This document shows positions 1-11,235 of a stretch of DNA of 64,000 nt, piece after piece; position 1 is the first letter of the stretch, and each line of letters begins with the position of its first letter. Where the stretch lies: NCBI GenBank assembly GCA_002633025.1, contig NMRB01000367.1, forward strand, positions 94,785 to 158,784, given 5' to 3'. Under the pieces are notes generated by a model. That model made no database searches and was not told the origin of the DNA. It saw only the letters and a program-made list of their open reading frames with translations. This stretch comes from Notospermus geniculatus (taxonomy: Eukaryota; Nemertea; Pilidiophora; Heteronemertea; Lineidae). Made by a program: the position numbers and the translations under genes.

Positions 1-445
1 AAGCTTCTTGGTTTGCGTCTGGTAAATGTAGTCATGTGATTATTAAGCAGAGGCAGGGGACTCATCAACATGGATTGCTCAACACTTTTTCTTGATTGTT
101 TGCATTGGCGCAGTCTATCAAAATTAGCTTTTTCAATCTTAATGAGGTTCTACAATTTCGATGCTTTGATTCAAACGTGACTATTTCTTCTTGGTTTGAC
201 GTTCCGTTCACATCCGCTCAAATAAATCTGTAGCTTCTCATGATTTCATTCTCGCCTCTTGAGAGGTATCTCCAAAATCAGTGGCATTCCCCTTCAATCC
301 ACGCAGATTCATATTTTCTTACCCTGGAGATGTAGCATCTTCATCGCAATCTGATACTTTCATCCAAACATCAGTGTTTTACATATGCACATGGAACTTT
401 TCTAACATTGTGCATATTTTCGACCTGCCCCTTGTGTTGCAGGTA

Positions 446-764
446 CACTGGCTGATGAATAACAAAGACAATCATGATGTGCTTCGTCCATTCTTGTCAC
501 CGCCAATAGCTTTAGCCTTTGAATTTGAGAGGTTTGAATGGCACCCATCATAATTATCTTTGTTATTCGTATATTATCAGCAACCCCTTGTCAATAACCT
601 TTGGCATAGACAAACTCATTGGAATATATAACCCACTTTCCAAGGTAAAAGGGTTCTCATCAATAAGAAAAATAATTAGTGGTTAGAAACAAAAGGAAGG
701 AAAAAGAGGAAATTGAAAATGACTTAGAATTTTGAAAGTGTCCTAATATTTCTGTCAGCCAGTG
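446..764. mobile_element. Tc1-like non-autonomous element, internally deleted (copy A)
   Basis: Inverted termini begin CACTGGCTGACAG just inside TA dinucleotides at 444-445 and 765-766. Copy B has the longer version at 15657-16119; here about 145 bases of the left half are missing. The ends are 5'-CA...TG-3', as in Tc1-type elements. No transposase frame is visible. Confidence 0.8.
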
Positions 765-766
765 TA

Positions 767-1415
767 ACTATTAAAAGGTTGCTGCCGAATTTGACACGAC
801 ACTCTTAGTGCAATGGCGTGGAAACCTAAAACAGCCACTCACTGTAACACTATCATACCTTATACCCCAGCGCTAGACGGCTTTTAGCTAATGTAGCAAT
901 CATCCTGTTCCATCTTACTGCTCGTACAAATCCGATAATTCCAGAAGAAGTAATTCAAGCTGGAGATGTACCTAATTCTTAACATGTCGCCTTGTCAATA
1001 AAATACTTTTATAGGACACGATAGTCGTTGCTGGAATTTGCAATCACGACGTTAGCAGTAGCTTGCAACAACACAGGTTGTTATCAGCAGCAGCAGCAAT
1101 CTGGCCCGCCCGAGTTGTTGTTCCGCCTTTTCGATGACTCCTCTAACACCTCTCGCCCCAGCCCACCGCGTCACTCTGCAAAGACCGTGCAAAACCACTT
1201 TATCGTCAATAAATAGATCATTATCTAGTCTGATTTACTGAATCAATGTTTTGAGGGAGGGATTTTGTAATTAAAAACAGGTATTCACGGTCTGAATGGT
1301 ATTTTTGAGGAGAACTATTTCAGCGGAAGAATACAGCACAAGGCGGTGATCATCGCGACGTGCCAACTACGTTTCGGTTAGGGTTTTAGTTTGAACCCTG
1401 TGAATAACCAATCAG
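767..1415. other. Unassigned stretch, copy A
   Basis: No gene seen. It holds a short CAG-type microsatellite near 1085-1100 (longer by repeat slippage in copy B). The stretch aligns throughout with 16122-16523 and 17197-17424 in copy B except for the 664-bp insertion there. Confidence 0.6.
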
Positions 1416-1522
1416 CAGCCATGTTCCCGAAGCCATCGTTAGGTTAACAATGTCGTTACAACTGGGAAAATGCATAGCGTAACGACATCGTTAACCTAAC
1501 GACGGCTTCGGGAACATGGGTC
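1416..1522. mobile_element. 107-bp palindromic MITE, absent from copy B
   Basis: Two near-perfect inverted arms of about 45 bases (about 1419-1462 and 1478-1520), each containing CATGTTCCCGAAGCC, surround a short centre. The insertion is flanked by CAG on both sides (1413-1415, 1523-1525). Copy B has the uninterrupted empty site at about 17432-17436. It has no coding capacity. Confidence 0.9.
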
Positions 1523-1525
1523 CAG

Positions 1526-3177
1526 AATGGCCGAATTAAATCACGTGGGTTCTGTTTATTTTCACTCTTTACTCAGTACACGTGTTGAAACGGAGGAAGC
1601 TGCCATCTTGAACGACGTCATTCCACGCCGCGCAGTAGTTTAGGCTGGTGGCAGAGATATAAAGGTTGAGCCAGCGTAGCGACCGGCGTAACCGTACATC
1701 GATGCTTGGAGAATGCAGCAGCAGTAGGCACGGCTTGTTAAAGGAATCCTTCAACTTAGAAGAAAATTACTCGCTCAGGCTAATAAACTATCAACGTGGT
1801 TGTTGACGAAAATTTGACTTGTTCTTGTTCAACAAGTTGCCTGCTTATGACATTGAGTGCATCATGTCCCGAACCCCTGCTGACACTCTAGGGGCGCTGA
1901 GCAATTAGCGGTGAAATCTCATGGGATTAGCGATGTAATTGCAATCCATCGGGGCGATTGCTTCACCGCAGTACACGTTGAAGGCTGAGTTCACATATTC
2001 GTGGTTCGCTTGCTCCGTAATGTTGGACATGTCGATTTTCGTCCATAATAGTCTGAAGAAGGTCTAATTTTGTAGCATCGTTCGTATCCAATATCCATTA
2101 TAGGTTTCTAGGTTTCTCCCTTCTTTTGTGTCCAGGCCATCGTTGCCGGGTGAGACAATAGTCACGCCCATCATTGTCATCATCATTGACTTTCAACGGA
2201 GCACTTTGGCCAGCACGCTTTTACCCTCTTGCGTTAATCATGCTTTTGATGTAAGCGTTCCAGGCCGTCGGTAATACCGCTTGTTATATGAAATTTACAA
2301 GGCAATATCGATAATGAAGGCACCGTTGACACTATCAGTGCGGCCTGACATTCTAACAGAACTGTATTCACATCACATCCGATGCACAAGATATGACGTT
2401 AACTCCGTTATTGATGTGCCAATCCTGACAGATATCTTAGAAGTTCTGTATGGGGTATGGTTCATGCAGTCATTTATTATGGTTTTAGATTGTGATACTT
2501 TGGAATGGGAATTGTGCCGGTGAACTGGGAATTTAAGTCGCCTTTGTAATCGCCTTCAAATCTCAATTCACTTCAGAATGACACTTTTAGGTATTTTTAT
2601 TCGCTACATGTATTCAAAATGATAAACTGAGTGGGAGGGGAGAGGCGGGATAATGTAATTTGAAACGGTTCTTACATGTAGTCATTGCACTGCTCAGGAT
2701 GATGCAAAACCTTTGCATAGTTTTCTATTCGTCTGCACATGACTACTATATCGATTCTTATAAGTCTAGCAATCGTAATCAGCCTGATAAGCCGAGGTAA
2801 TTCGCGACGAAATCTAGCTTTATAACATTAGGTGAAACAAACGGTCCTTTTAAAGATGGAGCTATACGTCCCTTGGGTGCAGTTTAGAGAGTCTGTCTGG
2901 AAGGTTCGAAACCGTATCAAATATTTGCCGACAAAAACATGGCGTATGAGGTCGACTACCTCATGTCTGCCCCATTAGTCTTACGCTTCAGCTCACAGTA
3001 CAACATCGCTGCATTCATTGTCCAGTCACCGTCGAATAGACCGCGATGAAATCTTCAAATATATCGGCTATAAAGCTGACTTAAAGCCCCGATAGTCGGT
3101 TAGCAGTTTAACGACTCGTGTCGGAGACGTCGTGGTCTGCGTCGCAATGGAGTCTCTCACAGTAAAGATATTATATC
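1526..3177. other. Unassigned stretch, copy A
   Basis: No gene recognised. The 80-codon frame at 2281-2523 is also open in copy B (18190-18432) but is only two residues different by chance-level substitutions, has no splice signals and no recognisable domain. The stretch aligns with 17437-19079. Confidence 0.5.
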
Positions 3178-3186
3178 CTGAAGATC

Positions 3187-3713
3187 GGGTAGTTATTATC
3201 CCCGGAACGGAATAGTTATTTTTGACGGAACGGAACAGAAATGAAAATGCGGAATGACCCTAAAACCGGAACGAAACCATTGAAATTGGTGAAATTATCG
3301 GCAATGAAGCTTTCAGCTTTTTAAAATATATTCGAGAATTATTAAATGAAATATTTAATTCAAAGGGCTGACGAATACCGGCATAATTACATCCACACAT
3401 TACTAAAATGACCACCGCGGCTTAAGTGGTCAACGACGACCACCTTTTCCGTTCTCCACCATACTCGTGAAACCAGGAGTCGCGTTGAAAATGTTTACCA
3501 TAGACATGCGTAATGGCAGAGGGGTTTGAGAACCGAAGGGGAAACCGTCGTTGACAAAACTTGTTCGATCACGAGTTCTGTTGCTATTTATATATGGTGG
3601 GATATTTAAATTGCCTCCGCCATTCCAGTTTTAGGGTCATTCCGCATTTTCATTTCTGTTCCGTTCCGGCAAAAATAACTACATGTATTCCGTTCCGGGG
3701 ATAATAACTACCC
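3187..3713. mobile_element. Long-TIR element with 9-bp TSD, Mutator-like (copy A)
   Basis: Inverted arms of about 90 bases start with GGGTAGTTATTATCCCC. The flanking 9-bp direct repeat CTGAAGATC (3178-3186 and 3714-3722) is an intact target-site duplication. Long inverted termini plus a 9-bp duplication fit Mutator-like elements; hAT (8 bp) is the alternative. At 527 bp with no transposase it is non-autonomous. Its right arm holds a TACATGTA (3680-3687) that is missing from its own left arm and from copy B. Confidence 0.85.
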
Positions 3714-4039
3714 CTGAAGATCTAATCCTCTAACCAGCGTCTGTCTGAGGCGAACTAATGCAAAGTACGCGTATGATTGGTCTTGATTGCTGGTCGATGT
3801 ATCTTATTCCTTCGAGCTCATTCACTGCCAACATTAAAGGACATTTCTAGTCCATTAATCGGGCTGGCTTTTGTTTCCATTCCATGGCACTGTTGCAGTC
3901 ACCAGAATTGCTCGGACCAACAGAACTCATGGAACATACGAAAAATATTCTGCTGCAGTCTCCAAGAACTGTTGGTTTTTCCAACAGCACAGCTGCTGGG
4001 ACCAAAAGTACACATTAATTTGATAGCCTGTGACATTTG

Positions 4040-4550
4040 CACTGGTGGACAGAGTTATTAGGAGAGTAGCCAATTTGAAGTTTGGTGTAAGTTTCTGACA
4101 TGTTAAGAATCAGAAGCGGGAGAAGATGTTTTGGCTTGAATAAAGTCTTGAACACATTTTTGATCATGTTTTAACTTTCATTTCTGCACTTCCAATGTGG
4201 ATTGTTGTTAAGTTCAAGTGATTTAAACACATGTCTTGTTATGACGTAACTGGTCAGACATGTAACACAAGTGTATCATCAACCAAGAGTAATTAAAAGC
4301 TTCATTCTTAAGAAAAAACGAAGAAAAGCGAGTGATGTTAGCTTGTATTTGATTGCCTTATTGTCATTAACCTCATTGCATAATTATCACTGATGTAATT
4401 CACTGAAATTGTAGCAAGTGGAAAGAAGGACCCTTCCCACAATATATGAACACAAGTTGAGTTCATTACATTCATTAACAGGCAGAAACTTACATCAAAT
4501 TTCAAATTGGCCACTGTCCTAATACATGTATGTACTTTTGTCCACCAGTG
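4040..4550. mobile_element. Tc1-like MITE with CACTGGTGGACA termini
   Basis: The left end CACTGGTGGACAG matches the inverted right end, and similarity continues for about 70 bases on each side (through the GTAAGTTTCTG segment). TA follows the right end (4551-4552); the left TA has decayed to TG. The right terminus contains a TACATGTA not found in the left terminus. The counterpart in copy B lies in the N gap. Confidence 0.7.
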
Positions 4551-5229
4551 TATGAGCTGTGTCGCCTACTTCACGAATTGATGCTGAGAATGTCACTCGT
4601 GCTGAAGTTACGAACCCATCAGCAAACTCTCAAGAGCTAAGGATAAGGAGATTGGTAGAACTTCCTCTCTTATCTATTTTTGGTAGAACGTGGATAGTTG
4701 TTGAAGTCTGTATTATTCAAGCGTACAATTTATTTCATTCAGTTGATTCTAAGCCCCCAATAAAACACCCAGAATTATCTTTCTAACCGCTCCTCTCGCA
4801 CATCCTATTGATCTTCAGCAGCCAAGAAATGAACACTAACAATATTCGCCATATCAGCTATAAATATTTGGCTAAATAGGCATATTCCATGGCCAGTTAT
4901 TCAGTCAATCAGTCCGTTATTGATTCGTCCTTAGTTCCTTGAGCATGAAATCGATTGGCGATGCATCGAGTGATCAGGCGATATCGAACTCGTGAATACC
5001 GGGGTCTTATGGGACACAAACAAAGGGCAAAGGTGGCTTTAGTAGCTGAACAGCTGAGCACGTAACGCATCATGTGATATCGTTGCAGTTGGTTCGACTG
5101 GTATCAAGAAGTCATGGTTTGTCATCTTGTTTCGGTTGAGATCGAGGCAGTTGCTTTACAGTGTCCTGGGTCCAGAAGGTGATTATTCTACTGGTTTGTG
5201 CGTTTTACCCTTCCACACGCTGGAATGAA

Positions 5230-5535
5230 GGCATCTGGTGGCAACTTTGTAACATCCCAGATCCAGGATTGACAGAAAAGGGGGTAGCTCGACGGAGGTG
5301 GCAAGCACCGTAAGCGTGAAGCCCAAAGGGGTCTGGGGGCCCTCCCCCCGAAAAATTTGACAAATTTAATTGCTTTAGATGCATTTTCCTGGCATCTGAG
5401 AGCAAAATACTCGAATTTTTATCGGGTTGATTTTTTTCTTGCTAAAGAAATCATTGCTGACCCAAAAATGGGGGGGGGGCGTACGCCTCCCACGCCCCCG
5501 GCGCCCCCCGAATCCGGCCCTGCAGGTTCACTTAG
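5230..5535. mobile_element. GC-rich element of the GGGGCGGATCC type
   Basis: The left part contains AGATCCAGGATTGACAG and the right part a long G/C run followed by GAATCCGGCCCTGCAGG. The general layout resembles the intact member at 24611-24789. The equivalent right end in copy B abuts the N gap as a run of G (20631-20642), which probably caused the gap. The exact ends are uncertain. Confidence 0.5.
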
Positions 5536-5737
5536 GGCCTACATGTATGTAATGATTAGTTTCTTAACCTCAGATCTGCATGCCTGTGAAAACTCAATGC
5601 GTCTGCAGATTGGTTCGCGGGGACGTTGTGGTACAGAGGTGGTTAGAGAGAGGATGGCGACCGTCATAATTCAGTAGGCCTACACCCTATGCTCTAGGAC
5701 ATGTCCAGCTGCTGTGTATAGAGCTCCTTTATGCCAT

Positions 5738-5776
5738 CATGGAGGTGTACCCTTTATTATACCTCCATGATGCCAT
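5738..5776. repeat. 39-bp hairpin insertion, copy A only
   Basis: ATGCCAT occurs at both edges (5731-5737 and 5770-5776), and the inserted 39 bases form a hairpin with ATCATGGAGGT pairing with ACCTCCATGAT. Copy B has a single ATGCCAT here. It is too short for a normal MITE; template switching is an alternative origin. Confidence 0.75.
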
Positions 5777-6128
5777 CTGGTCAATGGTCATCTCGGCTCA
5801 GATAGGGCAGGATAAACTGATTTGACCGCATACAAATCAATGCAGAGTTATTAATGATATTTCGCCGAGACATATTTATCATATTACCATAAGACGTCTT
5901 TGTGATGTTTTCCTGAGACATATGAGAATCATGGCAATTAGCCGGATTCTCCAACCACAAAAGATGCTGTTAACTGGCCTCTTAGACACATATTGATCCC
6001 GGCAGAGTGCACTGGTTGCTGTACTCCATTATGCACGGCCAACAGGCAATCACAGTAATTTTCCGGCTTGATTTTCTGCCCGAACAAACGTACTAAAGAC
6101 AAGATTGTTTGCCGAGAATAGAGAGGTA

Positions 6129-6197
6129 ATGGTGATTGCGATGGGGATACCAGTCGTCTTGGGCATCATTTGTCTTCAGCTGGCATGTCTTCATCGG
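6129..6197 (+). CDS. Signal-peptide first coding exon, gene 1 (copy A)
   Basis: The ATG has purine at -3 and G at +4. The 23 codons encode a hydrophobic leader (MVIAMGIPVVLGIICLQLAC...), and the exon ends CGG before a GTAAGA donor at 6198, leaving phase 0. Copy B carries the same exon at 21218-21286 with one change, a synonymous CTG/CTA. This is a plausible first coding exon of a secreted or type I membrane protein. Inference: a possible terminal exon at 8003-8101 (TTTCAG acceptor, 32 open codons then TGA, AATAAA near 8229) would give a small secreted peptide, but the acceptor is mediocre and that frame runs through a TACATGTA insertion. The family is unknown. Confidence 0.45.
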
Positions 6198-6819
6198 GTA
6201 AGAGAGATTGACATTGGCGTCCAGGCGAATCCAACTCATTGAGAAGGGCTATTACAGTGAAAATTCTAGGTTGTGGTGACGGTGATGGGGAACCCAGAAC
6301 CCGTAATCATTGAACTTGGGAACGGCTAAATGGGAGTCATGTCATCGGAGTGTCACGCAAGCACTATCATTCTTCTGGCATGTACGAGAAAATTCCGGAT
6401 GTACGAGAAAATTGCATCCTTGTTCTTTCGCTACAGAACTGATAGCACATTCCATTTAACTTGACAGTACGTCACAAGGTGGCTGCTTTCTATTCATCAG
6501 CGGTTTATCAAGGGACACAAGCACGATTCCGACTTCCGCATCATATAGATCTACGCAGAGGCGCTGGTTCTTTGCGAAGCACCAACGCGGGGTCCGCCCA
6601 CGTGACATTTGAATACCATTCAAAGTTTGCCCATCAGTGAGCGCTAGTCTAGTCGATTAGGACCGGAGCATCTCTGTCTCCAGTTCGTGGCCTTTGTCAT
6701 TTACTTTTGTGTGACACCTCCTAAAGGCTTTATTGGAACTTTCACCCGCTTTTTCCATCATCTGTGAAATTTATTTGGAATTTTTTAAATTCTCTGGATC
6801 CTACACAATGAGATGCGGA

Positions 6820-6938
6820 GTTTACATACAGGTATACGGCATACGGACACGCTGGCAAACAATGGCCGAATAACAGGTTCATGACCATGAAACCTCTGTT
6901 CGCCAGTGTGTTCGTATACCGTATACCTCTATGTAAAC
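6820..6938. mobile_element. 119-bp foldback, GTTTACAT termini (copy A)
   Basis: The two halves read GTTTACATACAGGTATACGG and, inverted, GTTTACATAGAGGTATACGG, continuing to a centre near 6880. Copy B has it at 21903-22021. It belongs to the group of palindromic elements whose ends read like xGCTGxGTTTACAx (see findings). Confidence 0.8.
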
Positions 6939-7465
6939 CCGGGCAAACGTCGCCTGAGCACTAAGCCGTTAAAGTATTGCAAATTATGACAAATCGCTTA
7001 TCTTTTCTAACACCGTAAGCCATGTAAGCCGTGGATGGCACTATTAATCACGATTATACTCAATGCTGGATCATAGTCAAATTATATATCATGGGAATTC
7101 GCTTTATGAGGTATTAAGATCATTAGACGATGTCGGAGGTATCCATGAATTTGGTACATAGGAAGAAGCAACAGGCCTGCCTAGATAGGCAAGAGGTGGG
7201 GGCTGAAAATTCGGTGCGACAGGAATCAGCGTCCTAGGAATGCAGATTCGCCAAACAACAGTCCGCTATTGTAAGGTTATATTCGAATGGTCATGGTCTC
7301 TCTAGTCATATATTCCAATCCCTCGCTGAACAATAAGACCGGACTTTGATTCCGGGAACTTGGATTCCTTTCACACCGGCACTTCGCACACCTCGCGCTT
7401 TCATTTTCCGTTATTTACATGTAAGTGAAATCTCTGTTTGTATTTTCCCTGCAGACTGCTTTTAT

Positions 7466-7600
7466 AGGCTGAGTTCACATCGAGGCACACGTGATACGCG
7501 AACACTCAGGCGAACAAAGGTTTCATGGGGATGAATCCTTTGTGAAGCCATTGTTCGCCTGCGTGTTCGTGTTGCGTGTGCCTCGATGTAAACTCAGCCT
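7466..7600. mobile_element. 135-bp foldback MITE, AGGCTGAG termini (copy A)
   Basis: The ends are AGGCTGAGTTCACATCGAGG and its inverted match AGGCTGAGTTTACATCGAGG; the arms continue to CAGGCGAACAA on both sides. It is present at the same place in copy B (23328-23462). It lies 12 bases after a good acceptor-like tract ending CTGCAG (7454); no convincing exon follows. Confidence 0.85.
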
Positions 7601-9254
7601 TAGGAACTTACGCATTTCTGAATCTCTTCAAGACAAACATGGTCCTTTTGATTCTACATGAGTCTACACTTCCTTTCGGTCATTGAGATATTTGGATGCT
7701 GATATATTTGAAGATCATAAAGTTATTTGAAGCTCAAGAGGTCTTCTTTTTCAACCGATGTAGGCCTATATGCTCTTCGGTGAAAAAAATGAAAAATAAG
7801 TCTCATTGTAAAATCATGATATGTTTATTGAAAAACCCATGTTTTATCAACACCCCGATGTCGAATGGCACACAATACCTGCATCTATGGAAAGCTTATA
7901 GGGAAAGGCAATATTTTAGCTTTGCTTCTTATAATGATACATCGTATGTATAAATATCATTCCAGTTAGCATTTTCAACACACCTACATTGGCTAGTTTC
8001 AGTTCGCCAATGTGGTACATTTATCATCAGGAACGCCTCAGGCACCGACTTGTATTTACATTTTTCAAGCTACATGTAATAAACGACTGCATCTTGGGTG
8101 ACTAAATATGGAGTGCAACGGGACTGTACACCATCTGTGTGACACCACCAGTAGCAGGCCAATTTAAGTAGCCTGGAATGTGCCGTAGCTTTAAATACTT
8201 CCTCTGGAGACACCAGCCAGTCTTGTTAATAAATAATACGCACACACGTCTTCAGGGAATGAAACAGAGTGATGGACAGAAATCGCTTAACGCCAAAAAA
8301 GCAGCGATTTTCTGTCGAGAAGAATATTGAAATCTGCCGAATAAATTTTGGACCGACACCCATCCGGAAGAACACTTTTATACAACACGGACCGATTTGA
8401 ATCCAAAGCAGTCGTTGGTCTGGTCGCCGTCCTTTGGGAAAACGGAACTCGAATTCATCCACAGAAATTGATTAATATCAATTCGTGCATCAGTCAGGGA
8501 GTTTTTTAAGCGAGTTTCGGAGAACAAAGTTGGAATACACACCTCCAGGCAACTCAAAAATCTGGTTTTTCGCGTTTTTTTTCCTATAGGTATTTGCATA
8601 TGCATTATACATGGCAACGTTGACGTTATGGATAAAAACACGACCAGTGATATGGTTTGGTATTTCCAAGTATGGGTTGGCTAAATGTTTGCTACGACAA
8701 TGTAATAAAAAAGAATAATAAGTAACTGAAGCGAACTGGAATCATTCCAAGCTTCTTTGGTATTATTTCAATATTCTCCCCTATTGTTCAGTTGCAATTG
8801 CTGCTGAAAAGTACTTAGCGGACAGGGGTAGTAGGATACACTAGCTTGGGCGACATGTTATCAGAAGGCATACATTATAGTTTCACTATGTATTCTTAAC
8901 TCCTCGACGCCGAAGGCCGAGATAACTCGGTATCAGTTTATTCGGCGCCCGACACCACCGCTTTCTTTTGCTCATAACTCAGTTATTATTGGTCCGACCG
9001 CGAATTTAGAGAGTTTTTTTTCAAAAATCGAGCAAAAATACTTTCGAATTGGCTGTGTCACTGGGATTGACGTTGTTGGAAAGGGCTTTTGCCATACTAT
9101 AGGCCTACATGTCCAGTTGGCACGCCACACCACCGAGAAACATTTAAAGAAATTATTTGTACGTCAGTGTGCGTAAAACTGGCCCCATCGAATGGCATTG
9201 CTTGCTGTTCAGAACGCGGCTGAGCGTGAACGTCACGTCGCAGGGTCTTCATTG
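7601..9254. other. Unassigned stretch, copy A
   Basis: No gene recognised apart from the speculative terminal exon at 8003-8101. The 85-codon frame at 7696-7953 is identical in translation in copy B (23558-23815), but the whole neighbourhood is near-identical at the DNA level too, so this is not evidence of coding constraint. An AATAAA occurs near 8229. Confidence 0.5.
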
Positions 9255-9404
9255 GGGAGGTTTCGAAATCAAACGATAAACCAAAACTTTACGACAACGT
9301 TATTTTCCATACTACACACTGACCAGATTTTGCATTGCATTTTCGGTACAAAAATAAAGTTGTCGTTAACGTTTACGTTTATCGTTTGATTTCGAAACCT
9401 CCCT
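9255..9404. mobile_element. 150-bp palindromic MITE, GGGAGGTTTCGAAATC family, absent from copy B
   Basis: Termini GGGAGGTTTCGAAATC and the inverted partner extend through AAACGATAAAC. ATTG flanks both sides (9251-9254, 9405-9408), and copy B has the empty site with a single ATTG (about 25295). Another family member is at 54755-54905. Confidence 0.9.
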
Positions 9405-9876
9405 ATTGAGGACCTAAATAACGACCGTGGTCTTGTCTATGTACGGCTGAAACATTGCTTCCAAGTCATGCACGGTTAAGGAGCAAGAGCAAAATTACTA
9501 GACCCATGTCGGACCCCCTGCAAAGAGACAGCTTTTTCCAATAATGGCCCGGCGTCAAAGAGTTAAGTAAAATGATTCGTTAAAATGAGATATTGGTTGA
9601 AGTAGCTTTCCTTTTTAGGCAGACCTATTGTCATTGTTGATCTCACAGCCTGGGGGGCAAGACATGTTTCTAATGTACAATACATGTATTCCCAAAAGAG
9701 TAGAAGATACGTGTTTAATGCTAGTACAAATCGATGACCAACATGAATAGAGCGGCCTAAAGAAGCAATTCCTTCTCAATATCTTTCTTGTCTGTACCAT
9801 CCACTGGTTCGCACTCGCTACTCTCCTGGCCTTCTTCGCTCCAGTCTGGAAGAGAGAGGATATAAAACACAACGTA

Positions 9877-9951
9877 CACCATCTTTCTCTACCCCATTGG
9901 TTTGGAGATATTCACGAAAAACTGCTGTCCATTTATTTTTGGCCGTGAGTG
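9877..9951. mobile_element. Half-deleted Tc1-like foldback (copy A)
   Basis: Only the right arm of the element seen complete at 25871-26267 in copy B remains, joined to the first bases of the left end. TA flanks both sides. The right-hand TA begins a TACATGTA (9952-9959). Confidence 0.8.
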
Positions 9952-10256
9952 TACATGTACGTCAATTGATACGTTGTGAGTACTCGGTAAATAAGAAGCA
10001 AACTGAATTTAAGAAACCACCTCTTTTATGGTTGACCCTGCTCTTCATCTTGTTTGCTTTGAGCTAATGGTTGGTGAAAAGGATGTCTGCAGTCATTTCC
10101 AAGATATGCAATTTGCTAATGCTTCTGATTTGGGTGGAAGTCGTTTCCAAAGTAAACAGCTCAATATTTCATGATTATGAGATTTTGCTAAGAGCTATTA
10201 AATGGACGTCTATGTTGGCATTGCTCAATCAAAAGTCTTCCTATGTCTGTCTCCAG

Positions 10257-10388
10257 GAAGCAATCAGTTTGTCCATAGTTAGGTCTTTTATCACGACTGT
10301 TGTGTCCGACATTCTAACTAGTCATGAAGTCTCTGTTGCTGTTGTTTGTGGGGATTTTCGCGGGAAGAGGACAGACACGACGACAAGG
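10257..10388 (+). CDS. Exon with 5' leader and signal peptide, gene 2 (copy A)
   Basis: A pyrimidine-rich tract ending CTGTCTCCAG (10256) gives an acceptor. An untranslated leader follows, then an ATG at 10324 with G at -3. The 21 full codons begin MKSLLLLFVGIFAG and run into a basic, glutamine-containing stretch, a textbook secretory signal. The exon ends ...CAAGG before GTAAGC at 10389, leaving phase 2. Copy B has the same exon (26573-26704) with one synonymous Arg change (CGA/CGG) in the coding part. The next phase-compatible open exon on this contig is 13243-13304. Likely product: N-terminus of a small secreted or extracellular protein of unknown family. Longer frames overlapping it on both strands are shadows. 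Confidence 0.6.
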
Positions 10389-10671
10389 GTAAGCGCCTGT
10401 CTGTATGGAGGCCTACTCTCGCGTATACCCCCCGCGGCGAACTACCAACACAGTCCAGTCGGAGTTGTAACTGGGGCAAAAAGTTACACTCAGCAATGTA
10501 GCAAATAGTGATGATAAAAAGCCATGACCACTCTTCGTTCCTGGGGATCGTTTTCAATTTCAAACCTGCGTTGGAGATAGGGCCGCAGGGATTTCGCTTG
10601 CGATCGCCACCTCGGAGTATTACGCGTGGGAACTGAATATTAACCAATGTGGAATCAAGAGTGACTAACGC

Positions 10672-11048
10672 TGAAAGGGTAAATGTCATCCTGGGTATAT
10701 ACAAAGATTACCCAGGATCTCAATCTTCACTAAAACAATACCCTGGGTGTAGTTTCGGTAGCCGTACATCACCCAGCATCGTCGAATGACACCTGGATTC
10801 GTGGTCGACTCGCCCTTGGGCACATGACCGGCTGAGGAATGTCATGAACAGCTACACTCAACAAGTACCACGGAGCGAGACCGCGAGATTCCACGGAATT
10901 TCTCAATAGGACTCGTTCCTAGACACTGATTGCGGATGCTGGGTGCATGGTGTTCGGCTACGGAAACTACACCCAGGGTACCGTTTTAGTGAAGATTGAG
11001 ATCCTGGGTAATCTTTGTATATACCCAGGACGACATTTACCCTTTCAG
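10672..11048. mobile_element. Foldback element with about 90-bp arms (copy A)
   Basis: Left arm about 10672-10765 and right arm about 10957-11048 are inverted copies starting CTGAAAGGGTAAATGTC and including CATCCTGGGTATATACAAAG. The centre is about 190 bp. In copy B the contig ends exactly as the right arm begins (27292). Confidence 0.85.
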
Positions 11049-11155
11049 TGTGACAAACTCATGCAGTCAATGCAACTTCTTGCCGTTTGGGGACTCCGTC
11101 GCGGCCACTTTCCTTCTTCGCCTCTGACGTTGGAAGGGTCAAATCAATGACTTAC

Positions 11156-11235
11156 CATAGTCACTGTCACCATCTTCACAATCCGAACTAGTATCACTGC
11201 AGTCGCTATCGTCATCGTCGTTCAATTTGAATGTG
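11156..11235 (-). CDS. Candidate exon encoding an acidic Asp/Ser stretch
   Basis: On the minus strand a consensus donor (CTATG|GTAAGT) follows an open frame rich in Asp, Ser and Cys (about NDDDDSDCSDTSSDCEDGD). The frame is open back to 11345 with no ATG; the nearest acceptor-like site is CCCTAG at 11236. Interpretation: an internal exon of an acidic protein, or a chance frame over GAC/GAT-rich DNA. It lies in the part of contig 1 not covered by copy B, so no comparative test is possible here. Confidence 0.3.

Larger units (their letters stand above)
1..10964. repeat. Large duplicated block, copy A
   Basis: Nearly the whole stretch aligns in direct orientation with 15223-27292, with a few per cent of substitutions by eye plus many small and several large indels. 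The match starts at the first base of the window, so it probably continues to the left. It ends where the second copy reaches the single N at 27293, inside the right arm of a palindrome. Differences include whole transposons present in only one copy (1416-1522, 9255-9404 here; 16533-17196, 24611-24789, 25473-25590 in the other). The single Ns at 13473 and 27293 suggest two haplotype contigs placed in series rather than a genomic tandem repeat. Confidence 0.95.

Noticed and set aside
6680-6790. Possible second exon of gene 1 after GTCTCCAG (frame starting FVAFVIYFCV)
   Set aside because: Copy B has an in-frame stop (ATTTAA) and an indel in the same stretch, so the frame is not conserved.
7454-7680. 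Possible exon after TTTTCCCTGCAG, open if the MITE 7466-7600 is removed
   Set aside because: The MITE is present in both copies, so any such exon would be interrupted in both; no independent support.
10071-10704. 145-codon plus and 128-codon minus frames around 10071-10704 (also in copy B)
   Set aside because: They overlap the signal-peptide exon in other frames or run through its introns; indels between copies shift their ends. Shadows of exon 10257-10388.
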